Assembly (NCBI RefSeq): GCF_000960995.1 | Contig: NZ_CP009435.1 | Span: forward strand, 1,674,001-1,738,000 | Length of the DNA: 64,000 bases | Direction: 5' to 3' | Origin: Burkholderia glumae LMG 2196 = ATCC 33617 | Lineage (GTDB): Bacteria; Pseudomonadota; Gammaproteobacteria; Burkholderiales; Burkholderiaceae | Shown here: positions 17,185 through 27,410 of the stretch, piece by piece | Layout: each line of letters starts with the position of its first letter | Numbering within the stretch: position 1 is the first letter of the stretch | Notes under the pieces: model-generated | Database searches by the model: none | What the model saw: only the letters and a program-made list of their open reading frames with translations | Told to the model about the DNA's origin: nothing | Made by a program: the position numbers and the translations under genes

Positions 17185-18207
17185 ATGTTAGATCCTCGCG
17201 CCCGCACCCTCCTCAAGACCCTGATCGAACGGTATATCGCCGACGGTCAGCCGGTCGGCTCGCGCACGTTGTCCCGGTACTCCGGTCTCGAACTGAGCCC
17301 GGCCACCATCCGCAACGTGATGTCCGACCTGGAGGAGCTCGGCCTCGTGTCGAGCCCGCACACCTCGGCGGGCCGCGTGCCGACCCCGCGCGGCTACCGG
17401 ATGTTCGTCGACACGCTGCTGAGCGTGGAATCGCCAATCGACGACGAGGCCGTGACGCGGCTCGTGCAGACCACGCTGCAGGCGGGCGAGCCGCAGCAGA
17501 AGGTGGTGGCGGCCGCGGCCAGCGTGCTGTCGAACCTCTCGCAGTTCGCCGGCGTGGTGCTCACGCCGCGCCGCAGCCACGTGTTCAAGCAGGTCGAGTT
17601 CATGCGGCTGTCGGACAAGCGCATCCTGCTGATCATCGTGACGCCCGAAGGCGACGTGCAGAACCGGATGATGGCCACCCAGCGCGATTATTCGTCGTCG
17701 CAGCTGACCGAGGCCTCGAACTACATCAACGCCAATTTCGCCGGGCTGTCGTTCGACGAGGTCCGGCGCCGCTTGCGCGAGGAAATCGACGCGCTGCGCG
17801 ACGACATGACGGCGCTGATGCACGCGGCCGTCACCGCCAGCACCGAGACCTCCGACGACGAGGACACGGTGCTGATCTCGGGTGAACGCAATTTGCTCGA
17901 GGTGGCCGACCTGTCGTCTGACATGGCGCGGCTGCGCAAGCTGTTCGACGTGTTCGACCAGAAGACGAGCCTGCTGCAGTTGCTCGACGTGTCGAGCCAC
18001 GCGCAGGGCGTGCAGATCTTCATCGGCGGGGAATCGACGCTGGTGCCGATCGACGAAATGAGCGTCGTGACGGCGCCCTACGAGGTCAACGGCAAGATCG
18101 TCGGCACGCTCGGCGTGATCGGGCCGACCCGGATGGCCTACCACCGCGTGATCCCGATCGTCGACATCACCGCGCGCCTGCTGTCGCTGACGCTGAGCCA
18201 GCAGTAG
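17185..18207 (+). CDS. hrcA: Heat-inducible transcription repressor HrcA
   Basis: 340 residues. HrcA is the repressor that binds CIRCE elements and is kept active by GroEL. The N-terminal winged helix ([20 protein letters not shown], then [18 protein letters not shown]) and the [10 protein letters not shown] segment are diagnostic. The C-terminal inserted dimerisation/GAF-like domain follows. The ATG at 17185 gives the standard length. Its likely target operator (TTAGCACTC-N9-GAGTGCTAA) is not visible upstream of grpE or dnaK in this window, so its targets here are probably elsewhere, for example groESL. Confidence 0.95.
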   Translation: MLDPRARTLLKTLIERYIADGQPVGSRTLSRYSGLELSPATIRNVMSDLEELGLVSSPHTSAGRVPTPRGYRMFVDTLLSVESPIDDEAVTRLVQTTLQAGEPQQKVVAAAASVLSNLSQFAGVVLTPRRSHVFKQVEFMRLSDKRILLIIVTPEGDVQNRMMATQRDYSSSQLTEASNYINANFAGLSFDEVRRRLREEIDALRDDMTALMHAAVTASTETSDDEDTVLISGERNLLEVADLSSDMARLRKLFDVFDQKTSLLQLLDVSSHAQGVQIFIGGESTLVPIDEMSVVTAPYEVNGKIVGTLGVIGPTRMAYHRVIPIVDITARLLSLTLSQQ

Positions 18208-18296
18208 CGCCGGGCCCGCCGCGCCGGCGGGCCGGCCTTGCCGATACGTGCGCCGGAGGCATTGGGGCGGCATCGGTCGCGCCGCGGCGGCCTCGC

Positions 18297-18302
18297 TATA
18301 AT
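18297..18302 (+). promoter_or_regulatory. Likely -10 element for hemH
   Basis: A perfect TATAAT lies 41 bases before the hemH ATG, placing initiation near 18309 and giving a short leader. A matching -35 at the right distance is not evident, so only the -10 is claimed. Confidence 0.45.
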
Positions 18303-18342
18303 GAGGCTCGTTCGATCCGGTGCCCAGGCCCACCTTCCGTTC

Positions 18343-19410
18343 ATGCGTTTTGATCTCGAACCACCGTCGCAACACGCCGCGGCGCATCGCGTCGCCGTCC
18401 TGCTCGTCAATCTCGGTACGCCCGACGCGCCCACTCCGGGCGCGGTGCGGCGCTACCTCGCGCAGTTCCTGTCGGACCCGCGCGTGGTCGAAATCCCGGC
18501 CATCGCCTGGCAGCCGATCCTGCGCGGGCTGATCCTGCCGCTGCGTTCGCGCGCCTCGGCGAAGAAATACCGGTCGGTGTGGATGCCCGAGGGCTCGCCG
18601 CTGCGCGTGTATACCGAACGGCAGGTCGAGGGCCTGCGCCCGCTGTTCGCCGCGAACGGCTACCAGGTGCTGATCGACTACGCGATGCGCTACGGCACGC
18701 CCGACATCGGCACGGTGCTCGGCCAGCTGAAGCGCGCCGGCACCGAGCGCGTGTTGCTGGTGCCGATGTATCCGCAGTACTCGTCGTCGACCACGGCCAC
18801 CGCGTTCGACGCTGCGTTCGCCGCGCTCGGCCGCATGCGCAACCAGCTCGAGGTCCGCACGCTGCGCCACTACGCCGATCATCCCGCCTACATCCACGCG
18901 CTCGCCGAGCAGGTCCGCCAATACTGGGCCGAGCACGGGCGCCCCGATTTCGCGGCCGGCGACAAGCTGGTGCTGAGCTTCCACGGCGTGCCCAAGCGCA
19001 CGCTCGACCTCGGCGACCCCTATCATGACCAGTGCCAGCAGACGGGCGCGTTGCTGATGGCCGCACTCGAACTGACCCCGCTCGAATGCCGCGTCACGTT
19101 CCAGTCGCGCTTCGGCAAGGCCGAATGGCTGCAGCCCTACACGGCGCCGACGCTGCGCGAACTCGGCGCGGCCGGCGTCAGGCGCGCCGACGTGTTCTGC
19201 CCGGGCTTCACGGCCGACTGCCTCGAAACGATCGAGGAGATCGGCATGGAGGTGCGCGACGAGTTTCTGCACGGCGGCGGCGGGACGTTCCACCGGATTC
19301 CGTGCCTGAACGCGTCGCCGGCCTGGATCGACGCGCTCGGCCAGATCGTGGCCGAGAACCTGCAGGGCTGGCCGGTGCGCGCGCCGGCGCCGGCCGACGC
19401 GGCGGCATGA
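18343..19410 (+). CDS. hemH: Ferrochelatase
   Basis: 355 residues. It inserts ferrous iron into protoporphyrin IX, the last step of haem synthesis, at the inner face of the cytoplasmic membrane. Family segments are [15 protein letters not shown] at the N-terminus, [20 protein letters not shown], the catalytic histidine in [12 protein letters not shown], and [17 protein letters not shown] with the conserved Glu. I chose the ATG at 18343 (MRFDLEPPS) over an upstream one because the TATAAT promoter element lies between them. hslR follows 44 bases downstream, likely in one transcript. Confidence 0.95.
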   Translation: MRFDLEPPSQHAAAHRVAVLLVNLGTPDAPTPGAVRRYLAQFLSDPRVVEIPAIAWQPILRGLILPLRSRASAKKYRSVWMPEGSPLRVYTERQVEGLRPLFAANGYQVLIDYAMRYGTPDIGTVLGQLKRAGTERVLLVPMYPQYSSSTTATAFDAAFAALGRMRNQLEVRTLRHYADHPAYIHALAEQVRQYWAEHGRPDFAAGDKLVLSFHGVPKRTLDLGDPYHDQCQQTGALLMAALELTPLECRVTFQSRFGKAEWLQPYTAPTLRELGAAGVRRADVFCPGFTADCLETIEEIGMEVRDEFLHGGGGTFHRIPCLNASPAWIDALGQIVAENLQGWPVRAPAPADAAA

Positions 19411-19454
19411 CGGCGAACCGGCCGCGCGACGGCCACTGAGACGGGAAAGATCCG

Positions 19455-19862
19455 ATGAATCACCGAATTTCGACCGAACCGGGCGCGAAGCTGCGCATCG
19501 ACAAATGGCTGTGGGCGGCACGCTTCTTCAAGACCCGCTCGCTCGCGGCCGAGGCCGTCGAGAAGGGGCGGGTGCGGATCGGCGGCGTGCCGGTCAAGCC
19601 GTCGAAGGACGTGCGCGTGGGCGATCGGGTCGAGGTGACGATCGACACGGCGCTCTGGCAGATCGACGTGCTCGGCATCTGCGACTTGCGCGGGCCGGCC
19701 GCGGTGGCGCAGACGCTTTATGCGGAAACCGCGGAGGGGCGCGCGAAGCGGCTTGCCGAACTCGAGCGGCGGCGGCATTATCGCGAGCCGGCCGCCGAGC
19801 TGCATGGCCGGCCGACCAAGCGCGACCGCCGGATCATCGACAAACTTTCGAATGGGCGCTGA
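19455..19862 (+). CDS. hslR: Heat shock protein 15 (S4-domain ribosome rescue factor)
   Basis: 135 residues with an S4 RNA-binding domain at residues 14-75 (LRIDKWLWAARFFKTRSLA, then GRVRIGGVPVKPSKDVRVGD). The C-terminal tail is basic. HslR/Hsp15 binds the free 50S subunit carrying a stalled nascent chain and helps recycle it after heat shock. A GGAAAGA ribosome site precedes the ATG. It sits between hemH and the heat-shock genes grpE-dnaK-dnaJ, consistent with a stress role. Its 3' end overlaps a small minus-strand gene by 29 bases. Confidence 0.92.
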   Translation: MNHRISTEPGAKLRIDKWLWAARFFKTRSLAAEAVEKGRVRIGGVPVKPSKDVRVGDRVEVTIDTALWQIDVLGICDLRGPAAVAQTLYAETAEGRAKRLAELERRRHYREPAAELHGRPTKRDRRIIDKLSNGR

Positions 19863-19995
19863 AGAGGTGCTCGAACGTCGCCTGGGCGCCACCATACTCG
19901 GTAGTGCGATCGGTGACGGCGCCCGACAGGCAAATGGTGGTGGTGCCGGCCGCCAACACCAGCGCGACCACCGATATCGCAAAGGTCAGTTTCAC
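19834..19995 (-). CDS. Small putative membrane or secreted peptide
   Basis: A 53-codon frame starting at a GTG (19995-19993) four to five bases after a strong GAGGGGAG ribosome site. The product begins MKLTFAISVVALVLAAGT and is hydrophobic from residue 3 to about 24, so it is a signal peptide or single membrane anchor. A short polar tail rich in Thr, Gly and Phe and ending SKVCR follows. I do not recognise a family. It faces hslR and overlaps its last 29 bases, and is divergent from grpE. The start, ribosome site and hydrophobic segment support a real gene, but there is no homology evidence. Confidence 0.55.
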   Translation of the reverse strand: MKLTFAISVVALVLAAGTTTICLSGAVTDRTTEYGGAQATFEHLFSAHSKVCR

Positions 19996-20442
19996 GGTAC
20001 TCCCCTCGGGAAGGCAGGCGGAACGGGTTCGGTGGTGGCCGCCTGACGGCAGCCGCGCCGGAAAATGAATCGGGAATTGCGCTTGCTTCGACAACGCGTA
20101 TCGCAGTGTAGTCCAGTGCCCGATACCGATCCAGTGCCAAGCGGGTAAGGGTTGTTACAGCGGGTTTCGCCGCGCCGCCGGCGGCGCGCGCTGCGGAACG
20201 GGTACCATGCCGGCGCTGCCGCAGACATGCACCGGATTGGCGCGCAAATGGAGGGAATCGCCCGGCCGGGGGGCGCAATCCGCGTCGAATCGGCCGAAAC
20301 CCGCCGAAACCGGTGCGGTGGCCGAAAGACCCTCTTGAATAGGGTGTCTTCGGCCCCATCTGCGCCAACGTTGTGCGGCGGTGCGTTGCCCGTGCGAGGC
20401 GCCGCCGGTCTGGCTTTCATCACTCAATTCGATTTCAGCGAC
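19996..20442. other. Divergent region between the small peptide gene and grpE
   Basis: 447 bases without a convincing gene. The right part holds the heat-shock type promoter of grpE (20334-20361). The left part should hold the promoter of the small minus-strand peptide gene; a minus-strand TACACT near 20105 is the best -10 candidate, without a good -35. Long frames crossing this region are GC-driven. Confidence 0.5.
20334..20361 (+). promoter_or_regulatory. RpoH (sigma-32) type promoter of grpE
   Basis: CTTGAAT (20334-20340) and CCCCATCT (20354-20361) are separated by 13 bases. They match the heat-shock sigma factor consensus CTTGAAA-N13-14-CCCCATNT at all but one position. Initiation would fall near 20368, giving a leader of about 75 bases before the grpE ATG. 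Confidence 0.85.
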
Positions 20443-21006
20443 ATGGAAAACACGCAAGAGAATCCGGCTGGTCAACCGGCCGACGAGAGCGGCCGCGACG
20501 CGCAGGCTGCGCAACCCCAGGCCGCCGAAGCGGCGCCGGCGCAGCCGGCAGGCGAGGCCGAGGCCGCGCTGGCCGAGGCACAGGCCAAGATCGCCGAGCT
20601 GCAGGAAAGCTTCCTGCGGGCCAAGGCCGAAACCGAGAACGTGCGCCGCCGCGGCCAGGAAGACGTTGCCAAGGCCCACAAGTTCGCGATCGAGAGCTTC
20701 GCCGAGCATCTGCTGCCGGTGATCGACAGCCTGGAAGCCGCGGTCGGCGACAAGTCCGAGGACATCGCGAAGGTCCGCGAGGGCGTCGAGCTGACGCTGC
20801 GCCAGTTGCAGAGCGCGCTCGAGAAGGGCCGCGTCAGCGTGATCGATCCGGCCGGCGCGAAGTTCGATCCGCACCAGCACCAGGCCATCTCGATGGTGCC
20901 GGCCGAGCAGGAGCCGAATACCGTCGTCACCGTGCTGCAAAAGGGCTATATGATCGCCGACCGCGTGCTGCGCCCCGCGCTCGTGACGGTGTCGCAGCCG
21001 AAGTAA
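20443..21006 (+). CDS. grpE: Nucleotide exchange factor GrpE
   Basis: 187 residues. GrpE releases ADP from DnaK. The N-terminal 45 residues are Gln/Ala/Glu-rich and disordered, followed by a long dimerisation helix (about 45-105, [20 protein letters not shown]). The C-terminal beta domain carries [10 protein letters not shown] and the closing [21 protein letters not shown] signature. The ATG at 20443 (MENTQEN) is chosen because upstream in-frame codons precede the heat-shock promoter. It is the first gene of the grpE-dnaK-dnaJ block, with its own RpoH-type promoter. Confidence 0.96.
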   Translation: MENTQENPAGQPADESGRDAQAAQPQAAEAAPAQPAGEAEAALAEAQAKIAELQESFLRAKAETENVRRRGQEDVAKAHKFAIESFAEHLLPVIDSLEAAVGDKSEDIAKVREGVELTLRQLQSALEKGRVSVIDPAGAKFDPHQHQAISMVPAEQEPNTVVTVLQKGYMIADRVLRPALVTVSQPK

Positions 21007-21333
21007 GCCAGCACGCCGCCGTGCGGCGGCCGGCATGGCTTGAGCGCCGCCCGGCCGGCGTCCGGGGCGCCGCGCCGCGCGGGCCTCGCCGGCGGCGGTG
21101 GCGCGAGGTTCCTGGGCCGGGCGCGGCGGGTGGCGCCCGGCTTCGCATTGGTAAGGGGCCAAATCGGCTCGCGACTCCCGCCGATTGAAAAAATCGAATG
21201 CCCGCATCGCATTCGGGGTCTTGAAAACGGCGGGAACGCACCTATTTCGTGGACAGGGTTGAATTCGGCGCGGCAAACCGGGCGAAACGCCCCGGAATCC
21301 GCAGCAAAACAGAGTTTCTGGAGATTATCAAAA
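21007..21333. other. grpE-dnaK intergenic region
   Basis: 327 bases. The first two thirds are GC-rich without recognisable features. The end carries an RpoH-type promoter (21220-21247) and a leader of about 80 bases with GGAG before the dnaK start. No CIRCE inverted repeat is visible. Confidence 0.6.
21220..21247 (+). promoter_or_regulatory. RpoH (sigma-32) type promoter of dnaK
   Basis: CTTGAAA (21220-21226) is a perfect -35 for the heat-shock sigma factor. After 13 bases comes ACCTATTT (21240-21247), which agrees with CCCCATNT at five of seven fixed positions. Transcription would start near 21254, so dnaK can be induced separately from grpE. Confidence 0.72.
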
Positions 21334-23295
21334 ATGGGAAAGATCATCGGTATTGACCTCGGGACCACGAACTCGTGCGTGGCCGTGATGGAAGGCAATC
21401 AGGTCAAGGTCATCGAGAACTCGGAAGGCGCCCGCACCACGCCGTCGATCATCGCGTACATGGACGACAACGAAGTGCTGGTCGGCGCGCCCGCCAAGCG
21501 TCAGTCGGTGACCAACCCGAAGAACACGCTGTTCGCGGTGAAGCGCCTGATCGGCCGCCGTTTCGAAGAGAAGGAAGTGCAGAAGGACATCGGCCTGATG
21601 CCCTACTCGATCATCAAGGCCGACAACGGCGACGCCTGGGTCGAGGCGCATGGCGAAAAGCTCGCGCCGCCGCAGGTTTCGGCCGAAGTGCTGCGCAAGA
21701 TGAAGAAGACGGCCGAGGACTATCTCGGCGAGCCGGTCACGGAAGCCGTGATCACGGTGCCGGCCTACTTCAACGACAGCCAGCGTCAGGCCACCAAGGA
21801 CGCGGGCCGGATCGCCGGCCTGGAAGTCAAGCGGATCATCAACGAGCCGACCGCGGCCGCGCTCGCGTTCGGCCTGGACAAGGCCGAGAAGGGCGACCGC
21901 AAGATCGCCGTGTATGACCTCGGCGGCGGCACGTTCGACGTGTCGATCATCGAGATCGCGGACGTGGACGGCGAAATGCAGTTCGAAGTGCTGTCGACCA
22001 ACGGCGACACGTTCCTCGGCGGCGAGGACTTCGACCAGCGCATCATCGACTACGTCATCGGCGAGTTCAAGAAGGAGCAGGGCGTCGATCTGTCGAAGGA
22101 CGTGCTCGCGCTGCAGCGCCTGAAGGAAGCGGCCGAAAAGGCGAAGATCGAGCTGTCGTCGAGCCAGCAGACCGAAATCAACCTGCCGTACATCACGGCG
22201 GACGCCTCGGGTCCGAAGCACTTGAACCTCAAGATCACGCGCGCCAAGCTGGAAGCGCTGGTCGAGGAACTGGTCGAGCGCACCATCGAGCCGTGCCGCA
22301 CCGCGATCAAGGACGCCGGCGTGAAGGTGTCGGACATCGACGACGTGATCCTGGTCGGCGGCCAGACGCGGATGCCGAAGGTGCAGGAAAAGGTCAAGGA
22401 GTTCTTCGGCAAGGAGCCGCGCCGTGACGTGAACCCGGACGAAGCCGTCGCCGTGGGCGCCGCGATCCAGGGCCAGGTGCTGTCGGGCGACCGCAAGGAC
22501 GTGCTGCTGCTCGACGTGACCCCGCTGTCGCTCGGCATCGAGACGCTCGGCGGCGTGATGACGAAGATGATCAAGAAGAACACCACGATCCCGACCAAGC
22601 ACGCACAGGTCTACTCGACCGCCGACGACAACCAGGGAGCCGTGACGATCAAGGTGTTCCAGGGCGAGCGCGAGATGGCGGCCGGCAACAAGCTGCTCGG
22701 CGAGTTCAACCTCGAGGGCATCCCGCCGGCGCCGCGCGGCGTGCCGCAGATCGAGGTGACGTTCGACATCGACGCGAACGGCATCCTGCATGTCGGCGCG
22801 AAGGACAAGGCGACCGGCAAGGAAAACAAGATCACCATCAAGGCGAACTCGGGCCTGTCGGAAGCCGAGATCGACAAGATGATCAAGGACGCCGAAGCGA
22901 ACGCGGCCGAGGACCAGAAGCTGCGTGAGCGTGCCGATGCACGCAACCAGGGCGACGCGCTCGTCCATAGCACGAAGAAGGCGGTGGCCGACTACGGCGA
23001 CAAGCTCGACGCGGGCGAGAAGGAAAAGATCGAGGCGGCGCTGAAGGACCTCGAGGACGTGCTGAAGGACGCCTCGGCCGAGAAGGCGACGATCGACGCG
23101 AAGGTCGAGGCGCTGTCGGCGGCTTCGCAGAAGCTCGGCGAGAAGATGTACGCCGACATGCAGGCCCAGCAGGCCGGTGCTGCCGGCGCGGCGGGCGCCG
23201 CAGGCGCGGCCGAGGGGGCGGCGCATACGAGCGGCGCGAGCGCGGCGGCCGATGACGTCGTCGATGCCGACTTCAAGGAAGTGAAGAAGGACTGA
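21334..23295 (+). CDS. dnaK: Chaperone DnaK (Hsp70)
   Basis: 653 residues, the normal size. The ATPase domain opens with [20 protein letters not shown] and carries the phosphate loop [14 protein letters not shown] and [16 protein letters not shown]. The substrate-binding domain contains [20 protein letters not shown] and the helical lid follows. The C-terminus is Gly/Ala-rich and ends in [10 protein letters not shown], the tail typical of bacterial DnaK. It has its own heat-shock type promoter and lies between grpE and dnaJ, its two cochaperones. Confidence 0.98.
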   Translation: MGKIIGIDLGTTNSCVAVMEGNQVKVIENSEGARTTPSIIAYMDDNEVLVGAPAKRQSVTNPKNTLFAVKRLIGRRFEEKEVQKDIGLMPYSIIKADNGDAWVEAHGEKLAPPQVSAEVLRKMKKTAEDYLGEPVTEAVITVPAYFNDSQRQATKDAGRIAGLEVKRIINEPTAAALAFGLDKAEKGDRKIAVYDLGGGTFDVSIIEIADVDGEMQFEVLSTNGDTFLGGEDFDQRIIDYVIGEFKKEQGVDLSKDVLALQRLKEAAEKAKIELSSSQQTEINLPYITADASGPKHLNLKITRAKLEALVEELVERTIEPCRTAIKDAGVKVSDIDDVILVGGQTRMPKVQEKVKEFFGKEPRRDVNPDEAVAVGAAIQGQVLSGDRKDVLLLDVTPLSLGIETLGGVMTKMIKKNTTIPTKHAQVYSTADDNQGAVTIKVFQGEREMAAGNKLLGEFNLEGIPPAPRGVPQIEVTFDIDANGILHVGAKDKATGKENKITIKANSGLSEAEIDKMIKDAEANAAEDQKLRERADARNQGDALVHSTKKAVADYGDKLDAGEKEKIEAALKDLEDVLKDASAEKATIDAKVEALSAASQKLGEKMYADMQAQQAGAAGAAGAAGAAEGAAHTSGASAAADDVVDADFKEVKKD

Positions 23296-23516
23296 AGTCG
23301 GGGAGCGGCCGCGCCGCGCCGCGCGGCACGGCCGCTTCCGATCCGCCCCGTCACTGCCGGACGGGCGGATCACCCTTGCGCCTGGCGGGCCTTGCGGCTC
23401 GCCGGGCACATTCGTTTTATGGCGGGTGGCGCGCGAGCGCCGCTCTACAGGTCGCAAGACTTTACTGGAAGCGAGAGGAGCCGCCCGCGCGACGTGCGCG
23501 GCGGCAGTGAACCGAT

Positions 23517-24653
23517 ATGGCGAAACGGGATTACTACGAGGTTCTGGGCGTCGCGAAGAATGCGAGCGACGACGAAATCAAGAAGGCATATCGCAAGCTC
23601 GCGATGAAGTACCACCCCGACCGCAATCCGGACAGCAAGGATGCGGAAGAGCGTTTCAAGGAGGTGAAGGAAGCCTATGAAATGCTCTCGGACGACCAGA
23701 AGCGTGCCGCCTACGACCAGTACGGCCACGCGGGCGTCGATCCGAACATGGGTGGCGCCGGCGCGCAGGGCTTCGGCGGCTTCGCCGATGCATTCGGCGA
23801 TATCTTCGGCGACATCTTCGGCCAGGCCGCGGGCGGCGCGGCGCGCGGCGGCCGCGGCGGCCCGCAGGTCTATCGCGGCGCCGATCTGCGCTACAGCATG
23901 GAAATCACGCTGGAGCAGGCCGCGCACGGCTACGAGACGCAGATCCGCGTGCCGAGCTGGGTCTCGTGCGAGATCTGCCACGGCTCCGGCGCGAAGCCGG
24001 GCACCAAGCCCGACACCTGCCCCACCTGCCACGGCCAGGGCTCGGTGCGCATGTCGCAGGGTTTCTTCAGCATTCAGCAGACCTGCCCGAAGTGCCACGG
24101 CACCGGCACCTACATCCCGGAACCGTGCGCGCACTGTCACGGTTCGGGCAAGGTGAAGGAAACCAAGACGCTGGAAGTGAAGATCCCGGCCGGGATCGAC
24201 GACGGCATGCGGATCCGCTCGGCCGGCAACGGCGAGCCCGGCATCAACGGCGGCCCGTCGGGCGACCTCTACGTCGAGATTCATATCAAGTCTCACTCGG
24301 TGTTCGAGCGCGACGGCGACGACCTGCACTGCCAGATGCCGATTCCTTTCACGACGGCGGCGCTCGGCGGCGAGATCGAGGTGCCGACGCTGGCCGGACG
24401 CGCCTCGTTCACGGTGCCGGAGGGCACTCAGTCGGGCAAGACGTTCCGGCTGCGCGGCAAGGGCATCAAGGGGCTGCGTTCGAGCATCGCCGGCGATCTC
24501 TACGTCCACGTGCAGATCGAGACGCCCGTCAAGCTGACCGACGTGCAGCGCGATCTGCTCAAGCAGTTCGAGCAATCGCTGGCCGAAGGCGGCGGCCGCC
24601 ACAGTCCGCAGAGCAAGAGCTGGTTCGACCGGGTGAAGAGCTTCTTCGAGTGA
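23517..24653 (+). CDS. dnaJ: Chaperone DnaJ (Hsp40)
   Basis: 378 residues. The J domain (1-70) has the HPD tripeptide in [12 protein letters not shown], which stimulates DnaK ATPase. A Gly/Phe-rich stretch follows (about 75-120). The zinc-binding region has four CxxCxGxG repeats: [24 protein letters not shown] and CAHCHGSG. The C-terminal substrate domains complete it. The ATG at 23517 lies 221 bases after dnaK. I see no separate heat-shock promoter there, so it probably depends on readthrough from dnaK. Confidence 0.97.
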   Translation: MAKRDYYEVLGVAKNASDDEIKKAYRKLAMKYHPDRNPDSKDAEERFKEVKEAYEMLSDDQKRAAYDQYGHAGVDPNMGGAGAQGFGGFADAFGDIFGDIFGQAAGGAARGGRGGPQVYRGADLRYSMEITLEQAAHGYETQIRVPSWVSCEICHGSGAKPGTKPDTCPTCHGQGSVRMSQGFFSIQQTCPKCHGTGTYIPEPCAHCHGSGKVKETKTLEVKIPAGIDDGMRIRSAGNGEPGINGGPSGDLYVEIHIKSHSVFERDGDDLHCQMPIPFTTAALGGEIEVPTLAGRASFTVPEGTQSGKTFRLRGKGIKGLRSSIAGDLYVHVQIETPVKLTDVQRDLLKQFEQSLAEGGGRHSPQSKSWFDRVKSFFE

Positions 24654-24669
24654 CCGCAAGGATGGCAGC

Positions 24670-26520
24670 ATGACCGAAGTCGCAGCCGGCGCGCCGTTCG
24701 CGCTGCTCGACGACTGTGACTCGACCGCGTTTGCGCGGTCGAGTCGTTTGTATACGGGCTTTTCGCACCAACGCGTCTGCACCGATCCGGCCGGGCTCGA
24801 CGCCGTCTGCGCGGCGGTGGCGGCCGACACGGCGAGCGGCCTGCACGCGGTGGTGCTCGGCGACTACGAGTTCGGCCGCAACCTGCAGCGCGGGGTGGCC
24901 GGCGACGGCGCGCTGCGGTTCCTGCTGTTCGCTTCGCTCGCGCGGCTCTCGCGCGACGAGGTCGATGCCTGGCTCGCCGCGCACGACGGCGGCGGCGAGC
25001 CGTCGGCGGCCGGCGTCGCGCGCCTGCGCAAGAGCGTCACGCGCGCCGGATTCGACGCGGCGATCGACGCGATCCACGCCGCGCTGCGTGCCGGCGACTC
25101 CTATCAGGTCAACTACACCTACCGGCTCGGCTTCGAGGCGCACGGCTCGCCGCTCGCGCTGTACCGGCGCCTGCGCGCGCGCCAGCCGGTGCGCTACGGC
25201 GCGCTGGTCGCGCTGCCGGACGAGCGCTGGGTGCTGTCGTGCTCGCCCGAGCTGTTCGTCGAGAAGGCCGGCGCGCGGCTGCGCGCGCGGCCGATGAAGG
25301 GCACCGCGCCGCGTTCGGCCGATCCGGCCGCCGACTCGCGCGCCGCGGCGTTCCTCGCCGGCGATGCGAAGAACCGCGCCGAGAACCTGATGATCGTCGA
25401 TCTGCTGCGCAACGACGTCTCGCGCGTGGCCGTGACGGGATCGGTGCGCGTGCCGGCGCTGTTTACCGTCGAACCCTACGCGTCGGTCTGGCAGATGACC
25501 TCGAGCGTCGAGGCCGAGGCACGGCCCGAGGCAGGCTTCGCCGACCTGCTGCGTGCACTGTTTCCGTGCGGCTCGATCACGGGCGCGCCGAAGCACAGCA
25601 CGATGGCGCTGATCGACGCGATCGAATCGACGCCGCGCGGCCTCTACACGGGCGCGCTCGGCTGGCTCGACGCGGCGCCGCCGGGTGCCGCCTGCGGCGA
25701 CTTCTGCCTGGCCGTGACGATCCGCACGCTGGTGCTCGCGGCACGCCGCGCCGACGGCTGGCGCGCCGGTGCAATGGGCGTCGGCGCCGGCATCGTGCTC
25801 GACAGCGCCGCCCCCGACGAATACGCGGAGTGCGAATTGAAGGCCAGCTTCCTGACCGAGGCCGATCCCGGCTTCCAGCTGTTCGAGACGATGCACGCGA
25901 CGCGTGCCGGCGGGGTGCGCCATCTCGCGCGCCACCTCGCGCGGCTCGCCGCGAGCGCCGAGGCGTTCGGCTTCGCCTGCGACCGCGCGGCGCTCGCGCA
26001 GCGCATCGCCGAACGGGTGGCGTCGTTCGACGGCGACGGCGCGATCCGCCTGCGCGCGGCGCTCGCCAAGGACGGCACGCTCGAACTCGCGGCAGCGCCG
26101 CTGGCGGCGCTGGCCGGGCCCGGCGTCGCGGTGCTGCTCGCGGCCGAGCACGGTTTCGCGCCGACCTCGTCATCCGATCCGCTGCTCGCGCACAAGACCA
26201 CGCGGCGCGCCGAATACGATCGCGCGTGGCGCGCGGCCGAGGCCGCCGGCGCGTTCGACATGCTGTTCGTCAACGAGCGCGGCGAGCTGACCGAGGGCGG
26301 GCGCACCAGCCTGTTCGTGCGGCTCGACGGGCGCTGGTACACGCCGCCGCTCGCCTGCGGGCTGCTGCCCGGCGTGATGCGCGCGGCCCTGCTCGACGAC
26401 CCGGCCTGGGGCGCCAGCGAGCGCGTGATGACGCCCGAGGATCTGCTGCGCGCCGAGGCGCTGATGGTCTGCAACGCGCTGCGCGGCGCCGTCATGGCCA
26501 CGCTGCGGCGCGCCTGCTGA
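24670..26520 (+). CDS. pabB: Fused aminodeoxychorismate synthase component I / 4-amino-4-deoxychorismate lyase
   Basis: 616 residues combining two folate (p-aminobenzoate) steps in one chain. Residues 1 to about 395 are the chorismate-binding PabB domain, with RARPMKGTAPR, ENLMIVDLLRNDVSRVA and CGSITGAPKHSTM. The rest (about 395-616, from GFQLFETMHATRAG) is a PLP-dependent PabC lyase of fold type IV, with the lysine in LLAHKTTRRAEYD and NERGELTEGGRTSLFV. It would turn chorismate (plus ammonia from a PabA subunit not in the window) into p-aminobenzoate and pyruvate. It starts 16 bases after dnaJ and may share its transcript. The fusion is known in several proteobacteria. Confidence 0.93.
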   Translation: MTEVAAGAPFALLDDCDSTAFARSSRLYTGFSHQRVCTDPAGLDAVCAAVAADTASGLHAVVLGDYEFGRNLQRGVAGDGALRFLLFASLARLSRDEVDAWLAAHDGGGEPSAAGVARLRKSVTRAGFDAAIDAIHAALRAGDSYQVNYTYRLGFEAHGSPLALYRRLRARQPVRYGALVALPDERWVLSCSPELFVEKAGARLRARPMKGTAPRSADPAADSRAAAFLAGDAKNRAENLMIVDLLRNDVSRVAVTGSVRVPALFTVEPYASVWQMTSSVEAEARPEAGFADLLRALFPCGSITGAPKHSTMALIDAIESTPRGLYTGALGWLDAAPPGAACGDFCLAVTIRTLVLAARRADGWRAGAMGVGAGIVLDSAAPDEYAECELKASFLTEADPGFQLFETMHATRAGGVRHLARHLARLAASAEAFGFACDRAALAQRIAERVASFDGDGAIRLRAALAKDGTLELAAAPLAALAGPGVAVLLAAEHGFAPTSSSDPLLAHKTTRRAEYDRAWRAAEAAGAFDMLFVNERGELTEGGRTSLFVRLDGRWYTPPLACGLLPGVMRAALLDDPAWGASERVMTPEDLLRAEALMVCNALRGAVMATLRRAC

Positions 26521-26548
26521 GGTCCGGGCGGCGCGCCTCGCGGCCTCG

Positions 26549-27364
26549 TCAGAACGAATGCTCCGGGCCGGGGAAGCTGCCGTCCTTGACGGCGCGCACG
26601 TAGGCTTCGACAGCCGCGAAGATGCTCGGCTGGCCCTGCATGAAATCCTTCACGAAGCGCGGCCGCTTGCCGGGGAAGATGCCGAGCATGTCGTGCAGCA
26701 CCAGCACCTGGCCCGAGCAGTTGATGCCGGCGCCGATGCCGATGGTCGGCGTGCGGATCTGCGCGGTCAGCTCCGAGGCCACCAGCGTCGGCACCGCTTC
26801 GAGCACCATCAGCTGCGCGCCGGCCTGTTCCAGCGCCTGCGCGTCGCGCAGCAGCTGCGCGGCGCCGGCCTCCGTCTTGCCCTGCACCTTGAAGCCGCCG
26901 AGCGCATGCACCGACTGCGGCGTGAGCCCGAGGTGCGGACACACCGGCACGGCACGCTCGACCAGGAAGCGCACCGTGTCGGCGAGCCATTCGCCGCCTT
27001 CCAGCTTGACCATCTGGGCGCCGGCGCGCATCAGCTTGACCGAACTCGCGAACGCCTCGGCCGGCGTGCCGTAGGTGCCGAACGGCAGGTCGGCGACGAT
27101 CAGCGCGCGCGGCTGCGCGCGCGCCACGCAGGCGGTGTGGTAGGCGATCTCGTCGAGCGTGACCGGCAGCGTGGTGGTCTGGCCTTGCAGCACGTTGCCG
27201 AGCGAGTCGCCGATCAGCAGCGCGTCGACGCCGGCGCGATCGAGCAGCGACGCGAAGCTCGCGTCGTAGCAGGTCAGCATCGCGATCTTTTCGCCCGCGT
27301 CGCGCATCGCCTGCAGTTTCGGCACGGTCACGGCCGCGCGGCTCGATTCCTGGAGGTAGGTCAT
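26549..27364 (-). CDS. panB: 3-methyl-2-oxobutanoate hydroxymethyltransferase
   Basis: 271 residues, the usual length. It adds a hydroxymethyl group from methylene-tetrahydrofolate to ketoisovalerate, making ketopantoate for pantothenate and coenzyme A. Family segments are [19 protein letters not shown] (metal-binding Asp), [37 protein letters not shown] and [22 protein letters not shown]. It is the last gene of the minus-strand run hda to panB, 46 bases after the deoxynucleoside kinase gene. Confidence 0.96.
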   Translation of the reverse strand: MTYLQESSRAAVTVPKLQAMRDAGEKIAMLTCYDASFASLLDRAGVDALLIGDSLGNVLQGQTTTLPVTLDEIAYHTACVARAQPRALIVADLPFGTYGTPAEAFASSVKLMRAGAQMVKLEGGEWLADTVRFLVERAVPVCPHLGLTPQSVHALGGFKVQGKTEAGAAQLLRDAQALEQAGAQLMVLEAVPTLVASELTAQIRTPTIGIGAGINCSGQVLVLHDMLGIFPGKRPRFVKDFMQGQPSIFAAVEAYVRAVKDGSFPGPEHSF

Positions 27365-27410
27365 GGGGGGTCCGGTTTCGTGGAGAAAACAGGCGGCGCC
27401 GCGAACCGCC

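Noticed and set aside
20095..21333. CIRCE operator upstream of grpE or dnaK
   Set aside because: Searched by eye because hrcA is nearby. No TTAGCACTC...GAGTGCTAA pair is present; heat-shock sigma promoters explain the region.
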